Below the pieces are notes generated by a model. It had not been told where the DNA came from. It did not search any database and was given only the letters and a program-made list of their open reading frames with translations. DNA of 64,000 bases from Coffea arabica (Eukaryota; Streptophyta; Magnoliopsida; Gentianales; Rubiaceae), in NCBI RefSeq assembly GCF_036785885.1, contig NC_092323.1, positions 7,262,501 to 7,326,500 on the forward strand, in the 5' to 3' direction. The first letter of the stretch is position 1, and each line of letters starts with the position of its first letter. The translations under genes and the position numbers were made by a program. Positions 1-10,500 of this stretch are shown in pieces.

Positions 1-458
1 CATTGAAGCTTCGCGGGCCATTCCTTTATTTCTTGCTCGTTCTCTACATGTCCCTTTTGTCCACCAACTCATTTGTGGTGTTCGTTAGCTCAATCGTGCC
101 GAATTACATACTTGGCTATGCAGCAGTAATTGCATTCACTGCTCTGTTCTTCTTGTTCTGCGGGTACTTCTTGAACAGCCATGATATCCCCAAATATTGG
201 AAATGGATGAACTACATTTCAACGATGACATATCCATATGAAGGGCTTCTGATGAATCAATACCAGACTCCAATTAGTTTTGGAAAAAATCCAATAGGAC
301 AAGAAGTAACTGGATTTGGGATTTTGAATTCGCTACATATTCGTACAGAGGAATCAAAAAAGTTGGAAAAGGTCTACTTCATGTTGGGATGGGCTGTCCT
401 CTACAGAATTCTTTTTTACGTGGTTCTGCGCTTCTTTTCAAAGAACCAGAGGACATAA
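1..458 (+). CDS. ABCG half-transporter, C-terminal end (STR/STR2-like), partial
   Basis: This is the 3' end of a gene that starts left of the window. The reading frame is open from base 1 and stops with TAA at 456-458, giving about 152 residues. It is the last part of an ABC2-type transmembrane domain. A hydrophobic helix runs through SSIVPNYILGY and the following residues, then come FFLFCGYFL, a loop with the KYWKWMNYIS and TYPYEGLLMN signatures, and a final helix before the basic tail FFSKNQRT. The tail and the TYPYEG motif are typical of plant half-size ABCG (WBC) transporters. The wording resembles the STR/STR2 group, the half-transporters needed for arbuscule development, but the nucleotide-binding domain is not visible. 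The assignment to STR2 rather than another ABCG clade is therefore inference. The family sits in the plasma or peri-arbuscular membrane. Confidence 0.85.
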   Translation, partial: LKLRGPFLYFLLVLYMSLLSTNSFVVFVSSIVPNYILGYAAVIAFTALFFLFCGYFLNSHDIPKYWKWMNYISTMTYPYEGLLMNQYQTPISFGKNPIGQEVTGFGILNSLHIRTEESKKLEKVYFMLGWAVLYRILFYVVLRFFSKNQRT

Positions 459-876
459 ACAGTGACATCAATGGAATTAGAAGGATTGATCATCTTCGAC
501 ATGTTCCAACACAGGATGTTAGCTGTAAACAACCTCCATACGAGGATCTCTCCTAGTTAACTTCCTGTGTTTTGCCCTTGCTATTGCATCCCTGAATTTC
601 ATGGTCAAGTCAAAATCAGCAATTGTAGACATGAAACACATTTTATCTGTAGCATTGGAGTGAGATCGTGCTCATGTAATTAGCTGAAATTGGTTTATTT
701 TTGGTAGCCGTCATGGAAAATAAATATCTTTTATGTATACTTAATGTGGAGGTTTTCAGCTACTCGTTTTGTAGGATTGATTAACGATTTCACATAATAA
801 CATGCTAAGATTCTTGATCACCTCCGGTGGCAAAAGTGAAGGAATCACCCCACAATCATCTAGCTAAAAAAAGACT

Positions 877-1714
877 GGATAAATTACCTTTTATCCCCTA
901 TTGTTTGGTGTTTTCTCACATAATCTCCTATGGTTTAAAAAACCTATATATAATCTTTAATAGTTTGGATTAAAGTGTCACCGTTAGTTTTTTTTTTGTT
1001 AAAACTAACGGTCAATAGTAAAAAAATTAAAATTAAAATAATAAATTAACAAATTCATCCTTTCACTACTTTTTTTCTTCTTCTTTCTCTCACTCTCTCT
1101 TGGGGAGAGGGGAGGAGAAGAGAAAAGGTGATTTTGAAAACCTACACTTTGGCCTACAAAAGCTTAATTTTCTTTACATACAAAAGAGATGGAAGGAAAA
1201 TAAAAAAGAAACAAAAAGGATGGAAGGGAAATACAAAAATACAAAAATACCAAATCTTTTTTTAAATACGAATATCATTATAGGTTTTTTAACTAAATCT
1301 TTAAGATTTAATCTTTCCTATACTGATATTGTATACACAGTCAGTTTTGGATGAATAATAATTATACAAAATTTGAATTTAAAATTCAATTTTTGCACAT
1401 ACGTCATGGATTCAATAGTGATAGCGTATATAAGATTTATTCAATCTTTAATGGTATTTTCTACTTCATATTTATCTATTTTTAATTTTAATTTCTTCTT
1501 TTTACGTTTGGAGGGAAAAAATGAAGTAATGAAAGAGTAAAATTTGTCAATTTATTAGTTTGATTTTCACTCTTTACTATTGAGAGTTGGTTTTAATGAA
1601 AAAGTTAACGGTGACATATTAATCTAAACTATGAGGAGTTATATATAGATTTTTAAATATAAAGGATTATATGATAAAACAATAAATCACACGAGAATAA
1701 AAGATAATTTACCC
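877..1714. mobile_element. Inverted-repeat non-autonomous DNA element (MITE, Mutator-like?)
   Basis: The left end starts GGATAAATTACCTTTTATCC and the right end, read on the other strand, starts GGGTAAATTATCTTTTATTC. Further inside, the two arms continue to match: the sequence around CACCGTTAG near 988 pairs with AACGGTGACATA near 1607, and blocks on ATATAATC pair as well. The element is about 838 bp with no transposase. Both outer flanks are A-rich (aaaaagact and aaaaaacta), so the target-site duplication is imperfect and its exact length is unsure. Long terminal arms suggest a Mutator-like MITE. A diverged hAT or other foldback element is also possible. Confidence 0.6.
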
Positions 1715-1978
1715 AAAAAACTACTAATAACCTGTCTGTCTGTAGACATTTTATCCACTCCTGAATTCTGAAAAAGAGTTACAACAGATGTGCAATTGAA
1801 AAGGGAAAATAGATAAAATGAACCAGAAAACTTCTTCTGAGATTGAATGTTACTTGTAAATCCAATATGGCACTGCAAATTACGATAGCAGATAGTTCCA
1901 CACCCACCCATCATCGGACCACCCCACTTTTACGGACCCTTCACCACAGTCCACCAACTCTCTTCTCTCCTTCCCCAC

Positions 1979-2001
1979 CCCACACACACACACACACACA
2001 A
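1979..2001. repeat. (AC)n microsatellite
   Basis: A run of about 10 AC dinucleotides sits in a C-rich and A-rich tract that continues with AAACAACCAC-type repeats to about 2075. It is low-complexity DNA and accounts for the short apparent open frames on both strands. Confidence 0.85.
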
Positions 2002-3464
2002 AACAACCACAAAAATCCAACCCCAAACACAAACAAACACATTTTTGAGACCAAAGAAACAAAAAAAAAAAAAAAAGGTTCTTAGTTACTCACGTAACAA
2101 CTGAATAACGTTAAATTGCAAAAGGCTGATAAAAGAACAAGTATGGGAGTCCATGAATATGACATCATTCTGGAAATTGTTTTTTACTCCCATTTCATTT
2201 TTGCATCAATTTAAACATATTGACGATGATATTTTCCACGACAAAGAAAGTGAGCTGTGTCCGCACCTTTGCTTCTCTTGTGTCTATGACAAGATGGTGA
2301 TCAATAATTCGTTGCTAGGGACAAAAACATGCTTAATTTTTCTTGTTCCTTGAGCAGTTCTCGGTTTTTAATGCTGATGAAAACTCAAATGCTGGATTTG
2401 GGATCCCCACACAATCCAATTCTTGCATATAACTAGATCAGATCAGGATAGCAGGATGCAATTAGGGGCCTTCGACAAATTTAAGAAGGCTTAAACTATT
2501 AAATATTGCTCATTGATGGGATTGTAATCAATTTAAAGGGCCAGAAAACTTAGACCAAAGGTATATTCTTTTTGCATTGAGAAAATGTCAATGCCCGGAA
2601 TATGCCAAGCCTACGTTAAAAACAATGGTAGCATTATGCCCTTTTTGTTTTCCTCATTAATTTTCGTAAGCAGGATGATGTCCTAATACCTTGTTGAAAA
2701 TTTAAAATAAAATAAATGTGTAGAACAAAGATATGGAATAAATGGTCTGGAGCTTCTGCACGCTTGGAGCATTTATCAGTAACTTTACTTCAAATTCATC
2801 TTAATTACTTACGTGGAATCTACCTCCAATGGAGACTAAGTTTCCTAATTACTCAGAATTTTTGGGACCTTTCTCCCTCCAGAATAACCATAACCAAAAC
2901 CAAAACCTAGTATCCCGGAGGTTGAGCACACTTTGGAACATGTTTCCTAATTGCCCAAAATTCTCCAGTAGGGATTCATGAAAACAGATTTACTTTCCCG
3001 AAGAATGTGAGTTCACATGTTAGCGTGCATTAAAAATCGGCAACAGACATTGAGTTATAGAGTCAATTCACCGTAAAGGAATTATTTTGACCATTAAAAG
3101 GGTCGAGAATTTGACTTTTTTTTTTTTTTTTGCTAGGAAGTTTGGTGCTAATCTGATTAGCCCTCCTAACATCATCGTGTCCAAGCACTTTACTACTTTG
3201 AGATGTTAGCTAATATTTCGACACCTAGCTTATTGATCATGACGTTATTTAGTAATATAAGCTACCGTCTCTTAATAGTAAGTGTATCGTTTTAGGTTAT
3301 GTGTCTTGTTTAATTTACCAAAACAAATGGAAGTTAATTGTTCTAAGGGCAACCAGAGTCTCCGGAAGGAAAGCATGCATCACTCATGCATGTATTTCCA
3401 TTTTCTGAATCAGTCTCTTGCTATTCAAAGTCGGGATTTCCATGCAGAAATTGGCCAAAAAACC

Positions 3465-3470
3465 TATAAA
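3465..3470 (+). promoter_or_regulatory. TATA box of the pectinesterase gene
   Basis: TATAAA in the context CCTATAAATGAA lies 84 bp before the pectinesterase ATG at 3554. That spacing suits a plant core promoter with a short leader. It is followed by a CT-rich stretch (CTCTTTCTCC) typical of plant transcription starts. Confidence 0.6.
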
Positions 3471-3553
3471 TGAAACCAAGAACCCATGCTTAAACCTCAC
3501 CAGCAGCCCCCTCTTTCTCCTTTAGTACTGTCTTTTCTCTCTGGTTGAACGCT

Positions 3554-5645
3554 ATGTCAATGTCGAAGGTTATTCTCTTGGCTCTTCTATTTCCGTTGGC
3601 AATGGGTTGTTCTGATGCCCTACCAAGTGACTTTGCTTTTAATGCTACCGTGTCTTTGTCAAGACCGGGAGCGTTCAGGAAGGTGATGGACGCCATCGCC
3701 GCGGCCCCAAGTGGTAGCGAGTCCAGGTACTACATACATGTTGAGGCGGGTGTCTACCAGGAGATCGTATGCATCTCCAAGGAAAAGACCAATATTGCTT
3801 TGATAGGGGATGGTGCAGATGTCACCAAGATCACCATGAACAGAAAGGTCCCTGACTTCGAAACTTGGGAAACAGCCACCTTTTGTAAGTACAAGGGCTT
3901 AAGGCTTCCTAGCTTTTCTGATTCATTAGCTTTCCTGAATATTCATAGTAAAGATCTAAAAAAAAAATTTTTTTGCGTCTTTGTGTTTACAGGTATATGG
4001 AATCTAAAAATAATATGGTTGTCATCGGATTTTGCATATGCTTTTAACGAATGTATCACGAGATAAGTCTGCCAAAACAATATATACCGGGATTTTGATT
4101 CTGGAAATACTTTTTTCAGCAAGCACTTGTCTCGATCGCTGTGCTTTAAGCAAATTGAGGACAATCAGTATATGTAGTCTTAGATCTGTAAGAGTTTGTT
4201 GCACGTACGGGATATAGCATGATTTCTAGTCTTTTATTTGTCAGGGTCACTATGCAGAAAACAAAAAAAAAATCTCTCTTTGACGAATAAAATGGAAAGT
4301 CAAACAATCAAAAACAGAAAGTCTGCCTTTTTTTTTTTTTTTTGAATATGGAAAGATGGAGGCCATTGGGCATGTTACAATTAGGTTATGAGAAACTACT
4401 CATAATACCTAATCACAATTACGATTCTTTTTTTAAAAAAAAAAGAAAAAAGAGGCAATTACGATTCTTAGTTTGTCTAACACGCATGCCTTGACGAGGA
4501 TAGCAATTCTTAGTTTGATGTTGTGAGTAAATTTTGTTGATCTTGTTTTCATGGTTACATGCATGCACGTAGACGTAGGGGTAGATAAGTTGTAATTTCG
4601 CAATACGTAAAATGGTAGATCAATTACATTTATTAAATGAATACATGCAACCACATTTGAGTATATTGACTTTTTTTTTTAAAAAAAAAATATATATATA
4701 TATATACAACAACTGCATGAATTGTACCAAAAGCCAATTGTGCCCGTTTCAAACCCCAATATTAGACGGGAGTGCTTCCTATCTACGATGTAAGAATGGG
4801 TGAATCTTGCTTAATTAAAAAATTAAGCTGAATTTATCAATACATCCGCCTATTTTAGTAATTCTTGTTTTACAGAGAGGTTAATATTCTAAATCTTACC
4901 GCATATATTATTCTGACTACTGCAGCGTAACACCTTTTTATTTGTTTCAGCTGTTTATGGTGACGGATTCATGGCCCAGTTTATTGCATTTGAGAACCCC
5001 GCAGGAGAGGGCAATCAAGCCGTAGCACTTCTGAGCGAAGCTGACCAGTCATCGTTCTACAGATGCCGGTTCCTTGGGTATCACGACACCTTGTACGCAA
5101 AAGCTGGGGCACAATTCTACAGAGAATGCGATATCTATGGAACCGTGGACTTCATCTTTGGTCACGCAGCAGCAGTTTTCCAGCTATGCCACCTTTATGC
5201 CCTCCCAGCCGCCAGCGAAATGATCACCTTCACGGCTCAAGGGAACAAGAATGATGGAAAGAAATCTGGATTTGTAATCCATAACTGCACGTTAACAACC
5301 GCCCCACGGGCACGGGTACCAGGAAGCAAAAACGAGTTTAACGGTGCATATCTTGGGCGGCCATGGACTTCCTTGTCCACAGTGATTGTGATGCAGTCAT
5401 TCTTGGACAGCTTCATTAACCCTGCTGGATGGCTTGAGTGGCCCGGCCATTCCACATCCACAGTTACTTATCGTGAGTATCTGAACTCCGGACCGGGCGC
5501 AGCCACAGGCGGTCGAGTTCCATGGCCAGGATACAAAGTTCTCAGCCAACCCAGCGATGCTATGCCGTTCACTGTTGGCCAGTTTATTGTAGGGGATTCT
5601 TGGCTTCCAGAGACTGGAATCCCTTTTACGAGTGGCCTCTTTTAG
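3554..5645 (+). CDS. Pectinesterase (pectin methylesterase) without PMEI pro-domain, altered QDTL motif
   Basis: Two exons, 3554-3884 and 4951-5645, join in frame (TATF|SVYGDGF) to encode 341 residues; the intron is GT-AG. The enzyme demethylesterifies homogalacturonan in the cell wall. A hydrophobic signal peptide (VILLALLFPLAMG, about residues 6-18) is followed directly by the catalytic beta-helix. There is no N-terminal inhibitor pro-domain, as in type II/group 1 enzymes. Visible motifs are GVYQE (about 68-72), NQAVAL with Q133, DFIFG with nucleophile D177, and YLGRPW with R247 and W249. The usual QDTL motif reads HDTL: the oxyanion-hole glutamine is H155, while the acid/base D156 is kept. 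DFIFGN also reads DFIFGH. The usual N-rich block before TATF is replaced by MNRKVPDFETW. The start is the first ATG of the frame, 84 bp after the TATA box. The fold is intact; activity is uncertain. Confidence 0.9.
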
Positions 5646-7526
5646 TTTGAGCACTGGCGCAAGTTAGTACTATTAATTTATTTAATTATTCTTATCCTGC
5701 GAAGCATTCGGCAATAGGTATTTATACTTCTGAAATATGAAGATTAATTAAGGGATATTTGCAATTAAGTTATTAATACTAGCACAGGTTTTATTAGAGA
5801 ATCGACTTCTTCCTCTTGGAAAGCATATGATCCAAGTTAAACAAATTCTGTTCGCAGTATACATATATATATACCCATGTTGATCATAGAGTCCCTTAAA
5901 CAAATGCCTTGGACGGGCAAAAACAGATGCTGCTGTGCCTAAATCTGATCGATCATGATTTCGTCAAAGTGAAAGATTGAAGTGCTTTAACTAGTTTTGG
6001 GGCTCGTAGATTGGATCTTGAATCCATTGGCTTGGCTGTTTGAAAGGTGGCAGCTGGTTCTGAATCTTAGTTCAGGGTATTTTTTTAAAACTCTGGCCAT
6101 TACCAAATGTCACGAATCAGAAATATTTAAGTACCGCAATTAATATTTGTCTTTGAATTCAGGGGGGTCAATTTTCATTGACGCAAGCCCAACGACTTTG
6201 AGCTTAGTAAGACAAGGAATAACTTTTTGAGACAGCGACCAATATGATTTCCTATGACTAGAGGTTTTTTCATAATCATTTGTCAACTTTCTGATTACCG
6301 TTCAGACTTCTTTGAGGAATCTCTAAGTCGTGAAGGAAACACCGTTGATCTCAATTATTAAGTCCGGAGAACAAGTTTGATGGTCTTACTCTTACGCGTA
6401 GGTTGCTTGACCAGGTAAAATACGACAATTACAGGACGGGTGCTACAAATTTTTGCACCATAACACATCTTTCAGTAGTGTTTTTTGACTGCATTAATCA
6501 CTAATATGGTAAGAAGAGGAATTGGTACCACCAGACCAAATGACACTGAGAAGAGGTAGCACAAACATATTCCTTTGGGTAGAGAAGATTGGCCAACCCT
6601 TGCTCTCAGATGTTTACTGGTAGAGAAAGTGCACGATATAATTGTTAGACCAAAAAAAAAAAATTTCAGTCGGGCTCAATTTCCAATTTATATGGTTATA
6701 AATTGCCTACTCTCAGAAAAGAAATGTACAAAAATGTTTTCAGCAATTTCCAATTTTATGTACGATCATTAGCATAATACAAGAGTAACGCATAACGCTA
6801 TTATTGTAAACTAAAGGAGAGAAAGAAGATTATTTTTTTTTATGGCAATTGACAATTGACATGAAGCAAAAGGTATTCATCCAGTCCAAGTGGCAATTAA
6901 CAAGTAGGAATCGAATTTTATTTTATGAGTTAAAAATTGGCAAAGCTGATTTCCGTGACATTGCTTTCCAAGTAACAGACAAGGAAAGAGACGAATTCTC
7001 AATGAAAGTTTATGAATGACGGCCAAGGGTGGTTCCGCCCGATTACTTTAAGCCAGATTAATCAAGAATTATAAAATTGCAAATGAACCCGGCAACGTAA
7101 CGAGCCAATCACAATCATTACCCATAATTCATCATTTTTTAGGTGATTATGTTTTGCGTTATATTCAGTTCAACCTTTCTCACTTACTGTCTTGTTCCCC
7201 ATGCTTTTGTAGTGTACTGCCCATATTTGAGATTTTGTAGTCAGAGAACAATACCATCCACTCTACTTTCCTCTTCATGAATTCTTGATTTCTGTGCATT
7301 GCAAGCCCTTTTGTCTGCAGGCACAGGCAGTACCGTTCCAGGTCATTATTCTTGTCGTATACGTTAACTAGGGCAAAATGAAGACTAGTTCAGGAATGAA
7401 GATTTTGGTATGGAGAAAAAGGCTGGTGATCTTATAGCTGTTTTTGTAACAGCTGATCACAGAGATTGGAGATTTTGATTATGAATTTGATGACCCCATG
7501 GGGCTATTTCATTTGATGCTAAGAGG
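5646..7526. other. Intergenic region and SYMRK promoter/leader
   Basis: No gene or clear repeat is visible. The first part is pectinesterase 3' UTR and spacer. From about 7100 the sequence becomes the SYMRK upstream region and leader. An intron in the 5' UTR cannot be excluded. Short open frames such as 6575-6772 have no recognisable product. Confidence 0.5.
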
Positions 7527-10500
7527 ATGATGGGAGGGTTGGATAACTGGAATACAAGAAGTTTGGTCAACTGTTGCATTGTCTGCCTCTTCCTGTGTAT
7601 TCAATCTGTTGTCGCACAACCAGGTATGCTTGTTTTTAATGTATCTGTGCTGTTTGGTTCACTATTGTATACTATATCTGCAGTCTGAATTCATTCTTCA
7701 ACTCAATCTTTTGTCATTCTCGATTTCATTCTAGACTAAGAAATGTGAGAGGAAAGGGACTTGCTTATCTTTGGTGTTAAGTGAACTGTTGGAGAATCAA
7801 TAATGAAGGATCTAGTGTTCTTGATGAAAAGCCCGGAAAGAAACTCGTGTCTCCAAGATCTTACAAGTCAGATCCTCTATGAGGCAATTTGGATTCACAA
7901 CAGATCCGGAACGGGACAAACCCAATGATGGGTTGTGAATTTGATTCCCACATCACAATATTGTCCTTTATGATCACATTAATCAAGGCTATAGAAAAAC
8001 AAAATAAAATTCGGGCAATGGTCCTGAAGCTAGGAACAGTTTTATATAGTTTCTGAAAATCAGAATGAACAGTTTGTCCTCAATATGCCTAGAAATCCAC
8101 ATCATTTATCCTTTTGGAGTTTCGTACAACAACCAGTGGCATCCAAAGGGAAAAGCAAGGACCAATTTCTTTGCAAAATCATGTGTTGCGCAATGGACTG
8201 TTAATTTATTCCCCAAATTGATGGACTAGTTAAAACAATCTGTCAGATCTAGTGTCTTTCAAGACCAACGCGTTTGTTCTTACTAATTATGGGTACTAGA
8301 CAATTTTTGCTTTAAATCTTTAAGCACTAAAATGTTTAGTTTTCAAAACTTACTGACATGAGCAGCAATTAGCTTGTATGTTACATCAGTAATCACGTGA
8401 AAGACAAGAAACCTCCGAAAGGATTCATGGTGCTAATTACGTTTTTGAATGTCTGTAAAACAGGATTTGTGAGCATACATTGCTGTTCTGATAAAGATTT
8501 TGTTGAGCCAAATACAAGTATAAACTGGATACCAGATGATTATTGGTACCCTGATAATCGAAGTTGCCAAGACACAACGCCAGTGCAAGACGATACAGGC
8601 TACAATAGAGCAAGAGTTTTCGACTCAGGTCTTGGTCATAAATGGTGTTATAACTTGACCACAGAGAGGGATCAAGACTACTCGGTAAGGGGTACATTTC
8701 TTTCTGGGGACCATCAAAGGCGACCTTCAGGATCTGGCTTCAATGTCTCCATTGATGCCACGGTGATAGGCGTAGTGAAGTCATCAGGTGAATCGAAGGT
8801 TGAAGGGATTTTCAAAGCAACTAAGGACTACGTTAACTTTTGCTTGCTGCAGGGCCAAAGGGTACCTTACATTTCAAAGCTTGAATTGAGACCTCTAACT
8901 TCTGATTATCTGAACAGGGATCCCTCTAGTGTGCTCAACCTTATTGATAGAGTAGATGCTGGAAATGAAGGAGGGGATATCAGGTATAACATCATAAAAT
9001 GTTACAAGCCTGAAACTTTCACCTTATACCCGAGAAAACTCATTCATTAGGAGATGCACACATTGCACGTAATTAAATCCAAGAATTTCAAATTTGGTTC
9101 ATGTTTCTGTTACTGAACTTTAGTATTTATCGGCTCAAAATTTCAATTTTAGGTACCCTCTTGACCGGTATGATCGAATCTGGAGGGCAGACAAGTACAG
9201 TGATCCAATGGCAAACCGCATATCATCATCTAGTGTCAACGTTACCAGGTCTTCTCCCAACCTAACATTTCCTCCAATCGAAGTGTTACAAACAGCTCTT
9301 ACCCATCCAGAACGACTGGAATTCTCTTACAACAACCTAGACTCGGACTACCACCGTTACGACCTATTACTCTACTTTCTAGAACTCAATGACCAAGTTA
9401 AAGTTGGGCAGAGGGTGTTTGATGTGTATGTCAACGATGCAAAGAAGACACAAGTAGATGTAGCGCTTAGTGGCACCTTTAGATTTGTCGTTTTAAATGT
9501 CACGGCCAATGGATATCTAAATCTTACCATGGTTAGGCTCTCCAACGGGTCACAATATGGACCTATAATCAGCGCCTATGAGATTTTGCAGGTTCACCCA
9601 TTGATTCAAGAAACAGGCCGCGAAGAAGGTACAGAAATATGCCCGAATTTACGAGTTCAGATGTCTACCACGAAAACATGGCTAGATGCATTTCATTAGG
9701 AATTTATCGGCTTCAAAACCTTTATTTTCTCTCGCCCTTTCGTTTCAGTGGATAATATTATTGATGTGAAAAATGAGTTCTTGAGAGGCAATCCAGACAA
9801 TGAGCTTCTTGCGAGTTGGTTAGGGGATCCTTGTCTCCCTATTTCATGGCCCGGATTGTCTTGTGAGCTTGCTAATGGTACCTCAGTCATCACCACGATG
9901 TAAGACTTTTCGCTTTCATCCACAATCTGGGTTAATCTGATACACAATACGGATTATATTTGCTTTGATTTTGTTGATAATCTACTCAGTCAATTTATTG
10001 CATTTCTCCCGCAGGAATCTTTCATCCAGTATGCTAGGCGGACCACTACCACCCAGCCTTACTAAGCTGTTCAATCTGAAGGAATTGTATGTTAATACTT
10101 TTTTTCCTTGCGAAGTCCTTTTATCCACCATCATGCCAAAAGCTTGAACATATTTCAATAACACTAAGTTTGTAAAAAAAAATAAAAAAAAAAATAATAA
10201 TAATAAAGGTCTCAAGAAATCCAGCACGATGAAAGTTAAAGCACAGCGTAATCATATTTTTATTGTATATTAAAACCTTATCTTAGGTGCACGCTGTCAT
10301 GGAATGATTTGGCATTCAAATGTTTCAGCCTCATTAGTAAAGCATTAAGCATACAGGCCTAGCATATCTGTTTCCATCTCATGGTAATATACAAGCTTCT
10401 CACCCAATCTCCCTCGCACAAGAAGCTTAATATACTTCTCCTCCTATTAGATATGGTAGGAATACTTTTAATAGAATTCAGGTTTTTTACTCAGAAAAGC

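Larger units (their letters stand above)
459..3464. other. Intergenic region between ABCG and pectinesterase genes
   Basis: No coding region was supported here. The first 300 bp are probably the 3' UTR of the ABCG gene. An inverted-repeat element occupies about 877-1714 and an AC microsatellite lies near 1980-2000. The short open frames in this stretch show no family resemblance. The last few hundred bases form the pectinesterase promoter. Confidence 0.6.
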
